DNA of 64,000 nt from Lepraria neglecta. Lineage: Eukaryota; Ascomycota; Lecanoromycetes; Lecanorales; Stereocaulaceae. Shown here piece by piece: positions 46,389-56,644 of the stretch. The stretch's first letter is position 1, and each line of letters begins with the position of its first letter. The notes beneath the pieces are model-generated. The model was not told where the DNA came from. It did no database searches and was given only the letters and a program-made list of their open reading frames with translations. The position numbers and the translations under genes are program-made. The stretch is from assembly GCA_033220425.1 (NCBI GenBank), contig CM065646.1, positions 5,153,501-5,217,500 of the forward strand, read 5' to 3'.

Positions 46389-46857
46389 TAAGATTGTTTG
46401 GGATTATGCGTGAACGGTTTTTGAATGTGTAATTTTTATAGAAATAAACCATGCAGAACCAAAGAAACACACGCGTTCTTGTAACTCCCAAAGATCGACC
46501 TCCCTCTCAATTTTCATGGTCATCCGGCCTCACTCAAGAATTTTCGACACTGCTTGATCTTCTTATAAGTCGAATCAATATGGAAACATCTTTGAATGGA
46601 CTGCCTGTTGGGGCACTCCATTCCATTTAGGACGCCGATATTAGATCTCGCAAGCAATAAGCTGCACGCAACTCTGGCAATCAAGAGTCACGATTTGCAT
46701 ACTAGACTTTGACAGCATAGGCAACTGAATCACGCAATCAATAAGATATTGTCATAATGAAACCCGCAATCAGCTGTACCCATGTCATAGAGAAACAACA
46801 TGCATTCTCCATTCTGAAGCCGGCTAAAAGATGATCCTCCTCTTTCTCTCACATGGC
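46389..46857. other. Spacer between Myb-like copies 2 and 3
   Basis: No separate gene seen. If the frame change in copy 3 is real, the original C-terminus of copy 3 would extend here to about 46730. Confidence 0.35.
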
Positions 46858-47664
46858 CTATATCCGCGGTGCTTCCCAATTTCCAGCGGTCGCGGCGAAG
46901 ATACTCAAGGAGGCTCTGTCCGAGAGTTTCATCAGAAGGACTGTCCGTAAGTTGTGCTGGAGTTTGTGCCTGGGTGGGTTGTGCCTGAATGAATTGTGGA
47001 TGCGTGGGTGGTGTCTGCATGGATTGTGCCTGCGTGGTGCCAGTGTCGGTTGTGCCTGCATTGGTTGCGCCTGCATGACTTGTGCTGAAATGAACTGTGC
47101 CGGCGTGAAATGTGCTCGTTGTGAATCCCTGGGTACTGCTTCCTCATCGACAGCATCCACTTGTCCATACACCCGACGCGAATCTTCCTGGGCTTGTTGC
47201 GCTTGCCCTGCCGTTGTGTCTTGAAGATATTTCGAGTATGTCAAATTGCTGAGTGCGAATTCGCTAATTCTGCTATCATTGAGCTCCAAGTCGTTCGGCG
47301 TTGGCCAGTAGTGAATCATCCAGTATGTCCGGCAGTCGTATTCGCTATGAGTTTGGAGCGTAGAAGTAATATCCTTCCATGAATCTCCCTTCGCCTCCAT
47401 CTTCAGAAGCTCATCTCTCTCCACATTGTCCCAAGATTTCATAGATGCTCGAATACGCTCATGGTCTTCTGGGCCCCAGCGTACCCTGTCATTAGGCGTA
47501 ATTGTGTTTTTGAGGGTCTGCCGCCACCTGTTGGTCACAGCAATTGTTGTGCAGTCGGGCATCCATGAACTGATGACCTGGAAGACGTTGGGGGTGCCTT
47601 TGCCTATCGCCACGAGAAGGGCTACGAGGAGTTGTTCGTCTTTGTAGGTCCATGGAAAGGACAT
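46858..47664 (-). CDS. Myb/SANT-like protein, copy 3, with a frame change in a repeat tail
   Basis: Starts at 47664 (MSFPWTYKDEQLLVALLVAI). Shares with copy 2 the two Trp units (WGPEDHERIRASMKSWDNVE, MEAKGDSWKDITSTLQTHSE) and YDCRTYWMIHYWPTPNDL. After residue about 175 comes a tail of 15-bp repeats (47130-46930) that encode Gln/Ala-rich pentads (AQPMQ, AQPTL). Within the array the reading shifts: downstream the annotated frame gives a His/Pro/Arg-rich tail (RHNPCRHHPRIHN), while the other frame (47020-46730) continues the same Gln/Ala repeat and then a normal-looking C-terminus, LGQSLLEYLRRDRWKLG. So a length change in the minisatellite has probably swapped the C-terminus. Confidence 0.6.
   Translation of the reverse strand: MSFPWTYKDEQLLVALLVAIGKGTPNVFQVISSWMPDCTTIAVTNRWRQTLKNTITPNDRVRWGPEDHERIRASMKSWDNVERDELLKMEAKGDSWKDITSTLQTHSEYDCRTYWMIHYWPTPNDLELNDSRISEFALSNLTYSKYLQDTTAGQAQQAQEDSRRVYGQVDAVDEEAVPRDSQRAHFTPAQFISAQVMQAQPMQAQPTLAPRRHNPCRHHPRIHNSFRHNPPRHKLQHNLRTVLLMKLSDRASLSIFAATAGNWEAPRI
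46925..47115. repeat. Coding minisatellite, about 15-bp unit
   Basis: Repeats around TTGTGCCTGCATGGA, variably diverged, inside the 3' part of Myb-like copy 3. The unit length is a multiple of three, but the array is no longer in one frame throughout. Confidence 0.6.
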
Positions 47665-47727
47665 TTTTGATTTTCGAATAGTTGGGATGGGGATCCTGCA
47701 CCTCTGGCGCCGTGCTTTCCTTTTCAA

Positions 47728-48491
47728 ATCAGAGAATGAGTTTCCACCGAAGTCTTGAGGAAAATACCAGCGGCGGAGGATGAGGATGGGTACTGCTTAT
47801 GAGACTTATCCAGATGAAATTTGTTTAGGAGGAGGTGTCTATCTCAAGAATGATAGCGTGTAATCCTCTTCTATATTGCAAATCTTCTGCTAAATCGTCT
47901 GTTTGCACGGTCACCCGGTCGTTGCACACGGTACTCCAAAATTTGCAATTTTTCAAACTAGGATGACAAGGTTCAAACGTTAGCCACTAGTCATACTCAT
48001 AGAATGATGCCACTCAGTTGTGGAGCGGGTTCGTTGGCAATCAGACATACCTGTTCGAACCCGGACCAGGATGACTTGTGGTCGTGGCCTTTAGCTTGTA
48101 GGCAAGCTAGCACGCCTGATTGCAGCAATTAAGAGAAATGTTCTCAGTGGATGCAATTTGTAACCAAGTGTACCTGACCCGGGACTGCGTGGAGAGAAAG
48201 ACGCCGAGTGGGCTCATATCGAGCTATGGCCGATGCAAACACCGTCCACCAATCTACCTTAAAAGAGAGGAAACCGTCAGTCATGGGCTTGACATACGAC
48301 GTTATTATCGAATTTAACATGACTCCAAGCAATCATGAGACGATTCTCGGAGCATCGGGCTGGTCATTCAGACTTTGCGAGCGGCTAAAGGCCAGCACAG
48401 AGCTCGCTTGGAGCGGTAATAGGCTACATCGCCTCAGCTGAGGAGCTTCCCTAAAGTTAAACATGCATGAGTATGGTTCTCGAAGAGCGAG

Positions 48492-48493
<2 letters not shown>
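47728..48493. other. Intergenic
   Basis: No gene seen. Confidence 0.4.

Positions 48494-48526
<33 letters not shown>
48494..48526. repeat. Poly-G tract, 33 bases
   Basis: An uninterrupted run of G directly before the worn minisatellite. The exact length may be affected by sequencing. Confidence 0.9.
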
Positions 48527-48527
<1 letters not shown>

Positions 48528-48845
48528 AGGACACCTTATTATGTAGCAGACCAGGCTCAGGTTAATCTCAGAATGGTGACTGCAGACAGTAGGAACCGTA
48601 TCAAATGTGGCAGACCACCCTCAAGTCGAGTTCAAGATGATGAGCTTAAAGGGTAAGCTACTTATTGGATATGACAGATACTGCCTAGGTCGAGTTTCGA
48701 CTTGGCAAGTTTGAAGGGTAGAAATCCTATTGAACGTGATGGATCCTGCTCATGTCAAGTTCAAGATGGCGAGTTAAAAGGTCAAGATACCCATTGAATG
48801 TAGTAGATATTGTTCAGTTTAATCCGAAAATGGCATGCTTTAAGA
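48527..48845. repeat. Diverged minisatellite, about five units of 64 bp
   Basis: Units share a pattern of TATTGAA-GTG-TAGAT-CTGCTCA, then AGTTCAAGATGGCGAG and TTAAAGGGTA. Units start near 48527, 48590, 48652, 48717 and 48779. They are about 60-75% alike by eye. No coding sense. Confidence 0.65.
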
Positions 48846-49127
48846 TTGAAGAATGCCAGCCATCGCAGTCGATGATTGCATAATTGCAGCTTGGTAGTCC
48901 TGGTCAAAGTCGCCTGATAGGGCCGGTGTGCAGCAATGTGATCTTTCATATCCGTCTCCCTAGCTAAGCAAGCAATTGTAAGCATTTTTGGTGCCCCCAT
49001 CATGTCCATACCATCCGAGTCAAAGATGCTGTTAGCATCAATATCAACGCCATCGTACACCTTGCTATCCTCATGATGCATGTTTATGAATGTGATGAAT
49101 CTCCGGTCATTTCCGCCCTCCCAGCAT

Positions 49128-50472
49128 CTAAGCCGTTCCCCTAGGTTTAGCCTTGGCTTCCTTCTTCGTCTTCGCCTCGACCCTCTGCTTCTTCTTGCTT
49201 TCCGCCCGCTTCTCTTCATTCTTCCTCTTCAAACTAGCCACTTCTTCCTTGGTCTTTTGTACCGGCTTGAAGAATCCTTCTAAACGAGCCTGCTGTGCCG
49301 TCTTCAAATTTTTGTTCAGCCTCTGCGCCGCGTTCCGTACTCTGTCTTCGCTGAAGCCCTTCTCTGTTACAAGGAACTTGACGAGACCTTCGACGTCTGG
49401 TGCGTTCCATTTGAAGTCGCAGTCAGGGTGATCAGCGGGGCGGACTTCGGGATCAAAGAACAATTCTCTGGCTTCTTTATATGGCCAGTCGTCGGGGAGG
49501 GTGTACTTGTGTTTCGGGTCATTTTGTATAAACTCAACGACCTTCTCGAGACTGCCATGCTCTCGGATCAGGTTGACGGCGGTGGAGGGGCCGATCTTAG
49601 GTATAGGATCGACGTAGTCACAGCCGAGGAGAATGCAAAGGTCGATGAACTGTTTGCGGTCCATAGCTAGGCCGGCTAGGACGCGGTCGAGATGGAACTC
49701 TTGAATAGGTTCTTTTTTCTGTTCGCTGAATGTGAGATGACGTAGTAGGATGGGCGAGTCGAAGCAGAGGGTATCCATGTCCTCAGATGCCGCGGCGTAG
49801 ACTTTGCTTGCTCGAGCTAGAACAGCACATTGTGCTTCTGCTTCTGTGGGTGCAACAATGTATGGGACGCCCATGAGTGTGAGCAGCCTCTTGCATTCGT
49901 CATTGTGCTCCCGCGTGGCCCTGACTGTCCGTCTTGAGAACTTCTCCACCTCTTCTGCTGTGCCTGTCTCTTTTGCCTCTTCGGCTGCTTCCGTAGCTTC
50001 CGCCTTTCTTGCAAATCGCTTTGCCAATTCTCCGGACTTTAGCTTAGGTGGAGCACCATCGAAGACGTAGACTGGTTTGATGCCGTTGTCGACAATGCGT
50101 AGAGTGCGGTAGAACATGCCCATTAGATGTGAAGTCGTCTCGCCGTTTTCGTTCATGAGTTGTTGGCCATCGTTTCCACGTACGGCAACCAAGAAACTGT
50201 ATATGCTCATGGAGCTGGCCAATTCATAATGTCAGGTCATGGCAATCTCAAAGATGAGAGAAGAGCGTACGCATCCTAGACAGCTGTCAGTACTGCTCAT
50301 AATAAGAATCAAGGGAAGTCTTACAATGGCAACTTTCCTGCCGAAGTGGTTCTTGATCTCGCCGATTTTGATAGCATCCGGGGCGTGATCTTTAATGACC
50401 TGGGCAAGCTCTGGAAGCCGTCAGCAAGATCATACATACATAGGCGAAACATGACCCACGCTTGATACCCAT
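49128..50472 (-). CDS. FEN1: Flap endonuclease 1 (FEN1/Rad27), 396 aa, with a 5-nt microexon
   Basis: Structure-specific nuclease that removes 5' flaps in Okazaki-fragment maturation and long-patch repair. Exons: 50472-50460 (13 nt), 50410-50325, 50275-50271 (5 nt), 50214-49128. The joined N-terminus is [20 protein letters not shown], then [20 protein letters not shown]. Metal-binding acids are all present: Asp34 (split off on the microexon), Asp in [14 protein letters not shown], Glu pair in APTEAEAQC, Asp pair in [11 protein letters not shown], Asp in [12 protein letters not shown]. The C-terminus has the PCNA-binding box ARLEGFF and a Lys-rich nuclear tail. Length equals that of fungal FEN1 proteins. 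Introns are 49, 49 and 56 nt, all GT...AG. It is divergent from the glutaryl-CoA dehydrogenase gene. Confidence 0.93.
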
Positions 50473-50900
50473 GTTGGCGGTGCTGTCTATTCAACTTCAC
50501 GATGTCCGTGCTTTGGAAGCAGTATCAAGGCTGCATGTAATTAGGAGCGCGAAATGACGCGTGAGAAAGTGACGTCTTACGCGTGAAACCCTTAACCCTA
50601 AGACAAATTGGGAACGCACCTACAGCAACGACAGCGCGGATTCACACGCAACACACTACAGAGAACCGTAACTAAGGTTCTAACTCCTACTAACTATCTC
50701 AAAATATACACAATTATAGTAAGCAAAATTTAGGGACATAGTCTACCCTAAGACCCCTGCTTCATCTGTGACCTCATGCCGAGGTGGCCTCGGCTAGCAC
50801 CAAAATGTGGAGTACCGAAGACTCGGGTTCTTCGAAGCATTTTATATTTCTTCTTTTCCTTCCCTTCTGGACGTCTGTCTCTTTGTTGTATATAGCCATC
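50473..50900. promoter_or_regulatory. Divergent promoter region, FEN1 and glutaryl-CoA dehydrogenase
   Basis: 428 bp between start codons. Contains two ACGCGT-like motifs: GACGCGTGAG near 50557 and TTACGCGTGA near 50577. ACGCGT is the core bound by the MBF cell-cycle factor that drives S-phase genes such as FEN1 in yeasts; whether it acts here is inference. Confidence 0.4.
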
Positions 50901-52331
50901 ATGATCAGAAACGCTTTACGAAAACCATTGGCCAATGCTGCTAGAAATCCCATTGTCACGAAGCGCTATGCACACGCTCCGATAGCTTTCAATTGGGAGG
51001 ACCCATTGGACTCCGCATCATTGTTTACAGAAGAAGAATTGGCGATACAGGAGACTGCCAACTCATATTGTCAAGAACGAATGCTTCCTCGAGTGCTCGG
51101 TATGCCTGGACTACTGTCAATTACCTCCATGCCATGCTGACGCTGCGCTTAGATGCCTACCGAGACGAGCATTATGACCGCAAAATCCTAGAAGAGATGG
51201 GCGAGTTAGGCCTACTGGGCGCAACAATCAAAGGCTACGATTGCGCTGGCGTCAGCAGCGTCGCCTCAGGCGTCATCACGCGAGAAGTCGAGCGAGTGGA
51301 CTCCGGCTACAGGTCAGGCATGTCCGTGCAAAGTTCCCTAGTCATGGGCGGAATAGACGAATTCGGGACACAAGAGCAGAAAGATAAATACCTGCCAGCG
51401 ATGGCTAAGGGTAAGATGCTTGGCTGCTTTGGTCTTACGGAACCCAACCATGGCTCAGATCCTGGCTCAATGGAAACGGCTGCAAAGCCCCATCCAAGCA
51501 AGAAGGGATATCTGTCAATATCTGGCGCGAAAACTTGGATCACAAACTCGCCGATTGCGGAGCTCATGCTTGTATGGGCAAAGCTGCAGAGTACGGGGAA
51601 GATACGGGGCTTTTTGATTGAGCGTGATCAATGTCCACCGGGCACATTAGAAACCCCGCCCTTGAAGAATAAGAATGGACTGCGAGCTTCGATAACAGGC
51701 ATGATCCAGCTTGATGAGTGTCCAGTCCCAGAAGAAAACATGTTTCCCGATGTCGAGGGTTTGAGAGGACCCTTCAGCTGCCTCAACTCAGCCAGATTCG
51801 GAATTGCTTGGGGTGTAATCGGTGCGCTCGAAGATTGCATTGCAAGAGCAAGGACATATGCTTTAGAGCGCCGACAATTTAAGAACAACCCAATTGCGAA
51901 ATACCAGTTGGTGCAGAAGAAACTCTCAGACGCTACTACCGATGCTGCGTATGGCATACTGGCTGCTACGCAGGTTGGCCGGCTTAAGGATGAGGGCAAG
52001 ATGGCTCCGGAGATGGTTTCGATGATTAAGAGACAGAATTGTGATCGTGCTTTGATCAATGCTAGGACGTGAGTAGTTCCATCATCTTCAGCTGGTACTT
52101 GCACTGACACAACATTAGATTACAAGAGATCTTTGGCGGCAACGCTGTCAGTGATGAGTACCACATTGGCAGGCATGTTTCAAACTTATTTGTGACGCAG
52201 ACTTATGGTGAGCTTCCCTTTAAACAAACGCGACTTCAATCTCGTCTTGCTCATACTTCTCAGAGGGCCAATCGGATATCCATTCCTTGATTTTGGGCAG
52301 GGCAATTACCGGCATACAGGCTTTTGTATAA
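50901..52331 (+). CDS. GCDH: Glutaryl-CoA dehydrogenase, mitochondrial (423 aa)
   Basis: FAD enzyme of lysine/tryptophan breakdown that oxidises and decarboxylates glutaryl-CoA to crotonyl-CoA. Exons 50901-51099, 51153-52068, 52119-52207, 52264-52331. The N-terminus ([20 protein letters not shown]) looks like a mitochondrial targeting peptide. Acyl-CoA dehydrogenase signatures: [49 protein letters not shown] and [15 protein letters not shown]. The catalytic Glu is in [20 protein letters not shown]; its codon is split by the third intron (G before, AG after). Without the last exon the protein would lose this residue. The Met at 50901 is chosen over an in-frame upstream Met at 50784, whose extension is hydrophobic and not family-like. 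Confidence 0.92.
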
Positions 52332-53577
52332 CAAGATCTATCAGTTCTGGATTCTTTCTCTGTACATATTTCAAAGCCAAGACGCTTTACTACCGCAGTG
52401 TATATACGTTGGCTCTGACAGTTCCACGTCTTGAGGCACTTAACCAAAATGATGCGGTGATTGCAATTCACCATAATACAGGTGAAACACTCTCCCATAG
52501 CACAGTGAGGCCATATGTTAGCGGCTTTGGCAGATCCCGCGACCTATTCAAAAACCTATCGGAGCAGCGAAGTTATCGATTCGACCGACAACGAAGCTGA
52601 GAATTTGTCCTTATCATATGTAATCGAGCTGAAATTCACCAATAGCTGGCTCAACACATCAAACAACCAAGCAAGATACTCTTCATGTTGAGCGTAGGAC
52701 AAGTCATTCTCGACTTCGACCTTCAATAATACGATCAAAGTTAACCAATAGCAAAACTGAAGAACTGTCACCGTCATACACGATCGAGCTGGGATATGCC
52801 AACAGCCAGATACACTTAATACTGAGCCTGCAGCGAGTCATTCCTGACTCCAACCTTCCAACGATGCGATCGAAGTGCAGCTCTAGATTGCCTCTGTATC
52901 TGTAAGAATTGAAACTACCAGTAATGACAGACAGTCAAATTCCCAAGTATGAAGCGCTAGACGTCGCCAAGACCATCAAAATGCAACCACACCAGGATAG
53001 TCCCCAATTCTTCTCCAGGAGCGGTCACGGGACAGCCAGTGGGACTATAATTATGAAAATGTGGTATGTATAACTCTACCCAGTCCTACTCTGCTTCGTC
53101 AACAGCTTTTTCTACAGAAAAATAGACATTCATGTCAGTCTTTGCTTGCTTACCATAAGCACAAATAGTGTTGATAGAATTGGCTTCTCTATAAGTTTGG
53201 ACAAGCGCAGTCATAACATTGAATGATTTCTGCATAAGATAAAAAACGAGGCTTGGGACTAAAACAGCAGACTCAGAAAACTTCCAGTTAGGAAAGGGAA
53301 CATCATATAATAAGCAGCCATTTCCCGGGACGTGCGAAGGCAGCGTTGGCCGCACAATCTTCGCAGTTGCTCTCTCCCCGTAGCATGTTCCGTCGTTGGG
53401 AACTTTTGCCGCCTTCTGATACGATCAACCAGCGAGACCTAGAATCACCTTTTACAAGGCAGGTGCAAACACGCTCGGGCACTTCTGAAAAATCCGCGAG
53501 CTTTTCGACGTAGTCCTCGTCATCTATTGCTTCTCTTTCGTTCCTCTAATCTAAGGACGTCGCCTCTGCTCCCTTAT
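52332..53577. other. Gene-free stretch with a diverged duplication
   Basis: Holds the two-unit repeat at 52617-52880. A 90-codon minus-strand frame at 53086-53355 is not protein-like enough to call. Confidence 0.4.
52617..52880. repeat. Two-unit diverged direct repeat, about 160 bp period
   Basis: GATCGAGCTG/AATCGAGCTG ... AAGTCATTCTCGACTTCGACC and GAGTCATTCCTGACTCCAACC, then AACGATGCGATCGAAGT or AATAATACGATCAAAGT. Units are about 52617-52742 and 52776-52880. Confidence 0.55.
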
Positions 53578-55134
53578 TTAGCAGGTCCCATTCGCACAAC
53601 AAGCTGGCGAATCATCTGTACAGCCATCTTCATTACAGTTGCACACCGTTGCGCTCGCCGTTGGCGGCGTCGTCGACGAGCTCATCGCGCTCGAGGGGTC
53701 GATACCGTCCACAATACAGGCTCCTGCCCAGCAGGCAATGGCGTCGCAAGCTTATCGATCACGGCGTTGGTAGGAGAGCCATCGTTCATTTGTAGTTGCG
53801 GGTCTTCGTCAACGAGCACGAGGTAGCTGTCTTCGGCGTCGGAGACACCATCAACGTAATTTGCAGGAGCAGGGACGGAAGCGAGAGAAGGTTGTGGGAC
53901 GGAGCCGAGACGTTGATTCCAGTACATTGCTAGCTCTAGAGATTAGCGGACTATCTTCAGCGCGGTATTTCAGAACGTTTACCGTTGGCGAACATTGCGT
54001 AGCCGTCAGCGTTGGTCCCCATTCTTACAGATCCGTAGATTCGGGCTGCTTTGGCCACTGCCATGGGACCGTAAATACGTTTCCCTGAGACGCCATCGAA
54101 GGTTATGTCGATAACTATAGATATATTAGCTTACTGGATTGAGGTTGATGCTGGTGCTAGGGAGTATGCATACTGCGTCGTCGGTTGAGGGTGAGACGAT
54201 ACGCGTGCATCATCTCGTGCAGTAGCGTGCTTGCGGAGCTCACCATGAATCGCATGTCGAGCTGTTTCTTGTTTTTTTTATCTGTGTATATAGTCTCGAT
54301 GTCGTCCAGAAAAAAGAACGGGTCGCAACAGCTTATGGTGTCTTTCCACCATCCCCAGCTCGTTGTATGGTTCACTTAACTGACGATACCTCTAGGACGG
54401 ATTTTAAGTCGATATGTCAGGACGATAATATGGGTTTCTACCTTGAGTCATTGCCTATCTTTGCTTTGCAATGATTTTATTCGGTGGGATCATCATCAGC
54501 ACCTGAGCGACGCATCGTTAGTGTAGATCAAACCATCGAAAAATTTGGAATGGGAGAGCGTACATCTCAGGACCTGTTGAGAGCTTAGTCGCGATCAAGC
54601 TTTTAAGAGTGTCATAACATGGTGTGCTTACCATGTAGTCGTCAAACCCGAAGTCGCCTGTGCTCCACTCAGAGGCTCGATGCATGTTTTCTGGGCTGCA
54701 TCAGCCGTCGAAGCCACATATGAAGCCGGAGAATACACACCTGGTACCTCATAAACAAGTAGCGGATTGTCCTCGGCGTTGCTCCCAAAATACAAGTCAG
54801 ATTCAGCCGTGCCGTACACAGGCCATTTTCTGGCTGCGTCGGCAATGGCTACTGCACCCTCATACGCCTTCTTGTAGAATGCCTGATGCGCGGGCTTACA
54901 CTTAGTAGACACGTCGAAGAATTTTTTGATATCAATAGGGTCAGTCATGTTAGGATTTGTTGTAGTCGATGTCGTAGCCGCAAAGACGATAGAGGTCGAC
55001 GGCGTTGGGATGTAAACGGTGCCCGTGAGGTCCGGGTCGCCATTGGTGTCTGAGAGTTGACGGCCATCAAGTTGATGGGGACTAGACAGTGCAAAAGCGC
55101 TGTAGGCTAGCAGGGGGAAGAAATGTCCTAACAT
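53578..55134 (-). CDS. Secreted HExxH metallopeptidase-like protein, multi-exon
   Basis: Starts at 55134 (MLGHFFPLLAYSAFALSSPH), a signal peptide. Exon 1 (55134-54741) joins over an 83-nt intron to 54657-54632 (GDFGFDDYM). Farther on, 54375-54157 reads NHTTSWGWWKDTIS, then SASTLLHEMMHAY: the HExxH zinc motif of metallopeptidases. 54105-53985 reads IYGPMAVAKAARIYGSVRMG and NADGYAMFAN, joined to AMYWNQRLGSVPQP in the last exon. This set resembles M35-like (deuterolysin-type) fungal proteases, where Asp in a later GT-AD motif is the third ligand; the family call is tentative. The exons between 54.63 and 54.38 kb could not be resolved by frame. The end is also unclear: one frame stops at 53682, another continues to a Cys-rich tail (CNCNEDGCTDDSPACC) ending at 53578. 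Confidence 0.6.
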
Positions 55135-55619
55135 CTTCGCAGGATTCCCTTCGTGCACTGATACGATGCTAGAAATGCAAACGAGCAATTCTCAGAGCAA
55201 ATCTAGCAGCCAGTTCTTTTGTATGTCGACAAGATTGATTCTGGACTAGGCTTCGTCTGGAGCCTACCGTAAGCTACATGTCTCAAGGGGACTATGAGAT
55301 ATAAATGTTAACTGTCTGCGGCAAAGCCAGCGTTGTAACAAGCGCAGTGCGGAGAGAGGATGGACAGGAGTTCTATGCACTGCCTCAATGTTCCAGACTG
55401 CCGGAGCCTTCGACCTGAGCATCCTTGTAATGATTAATGACACCTATGGGAGAGTATCATCTCTTCATCATCATCCTTAACTTAACTAGTCGATAGCATC
55501 CCCTTTGATCTCCTGCACGAAAGCCTCGCCGTTAGCTAGTTTGAGCTTCCCAATATGAGTATTCCTTGCAAGCACATATTGCCAAGATGCGATCATGGCT
55601 TTTGGTAGGTCGCACCGTA
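55135..55619. other. Intergenic
   Basis: Promoter of the metallopeptidase-like gene; no other feature. Confidence 0.4.
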
Positions 55620-56330
55620 CAGAATCTCATATACAACATCGGCCAATCGCAAGCAAACCTATTCTGTGTAAAGTGCCCTGGAAGTAGAGGATCTTAGTAC
55701 TCCGTCTCAGCTCCCAACAGGGGTAAGGATTGTCAGCCTTTGCTGAAGGGTACTGATACCCGTACACCCCTTCCTTCTGTTTTTCTAATATAACCACCCG
55801 CATCTTGTACGCCTCGGACCATCGCCCTATCCTGAACAAGAAGCCTTCTATCCCATCGACCATGGCGAGTCGACCTATCGCAAGTTCGTCCTGCGATTCC
55901 TACAGGAGAGAAAATATATCGAAGCTGGCCATCACATGCTGCACCAACCGGAGTTAATGGCTGGGGTCGATCTCATCCTGGGCGGTGACATCTGCCATAA
56001 GCTCGAGGGCGAGACTACTCAGCTGCCATTGCCTGTATGCCTCCAGTCGATCTTGTCCCCACGTATGTACAAGCTTATGCATTGTATAGCTCCCTGATCC
56101 GATTTCCACTGAATCAGCGAATAATTTTGAAGCATCTCGAACGCTGACTCCAGGTCATACACTGTCCATTTCTGTCCGCAGAAGAGGAACGTCCGCCATG
56201 TCTCATCAGGCGATGTCGTGGCCTCTGATGGTCCTAAAACACGGGTGGGAGCGCTCGCGAGGATACCTGCGCCATCCCCATCGAAGAGACCTAGAAAGAT
56301 ATCCTCAAAGTTAATATATATGGAATAAAT
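55620..56330 (-). pseudogene. NLR-like relic (end of NB-ARC region to first TPR)
   Basis: One frame reads LQNYSLIQWKSDQGSYTMHK-LVHTWGQDRLEAYRQWQLS, then LRLVQHVMASF and FLFRIGRWSEAYKMRVVILE. This is the stretch that follows the nucleotide-binding domain and leads into TPR repeats in fungal NB-ARC/TPR proteins. At least two in-frame stops interrupt it and both ends are missing. The call is from motif memory of this family; no P-loop is present in the window for this copy. Confidence 0.55.
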
Positions 56331-56441
56331 GTGCTCTGCTAATACAACCTCTGGTTGGAGTTATATGGCTGGTGGTTTTAACTAGTTAGATCATAGTTTT
56401 TTTGGTGCAGCGATTTTTTTTGGTTAGGTGTTTTACCTATA

Positions 56442-56578
56442 GAAGGGTTCACCCCCTGAGTTGCCAAACTGCCTGAGTTATTACCCTGCCCGGAGATTGT
56501 GGCTTTAGTCTGTTCTAGGGGCCACCCGGGGCAGGGTCGCAACTTAGGCAGTTTGGCAACTTAGGGGGTGAACCATTC
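56442..56578. mobile_element. 137-bp TA-flanked inverted-repeat element (MITE-like)
   Basis: Ends GAAGGGTTCACCCCC (left) and GAATGGTTCACCCCC (right, inverted), TA outside. Variable octamer TGAGTTGC/TAAGTTGC, duplicated in each arm with CAAACTGCC between. The arms are inverted copies of each other over about 60 bp, so nearly the whole element can fold into a hairpin. No coding capacity. Confidence 0.75.
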
Positions 56579-56644
56579 TATAGGTTAGCGCACTGCTTAG
56601 AAACCGAAGATTACCCGCTGGAAACTATTCTTAATCTTCCCATA

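Noticed and set aside
48030-48085. tRNA-like B box (GTTCGAACCCGG)
   Set aside because: No A box and no acceptor-stem pairing at the right distance.
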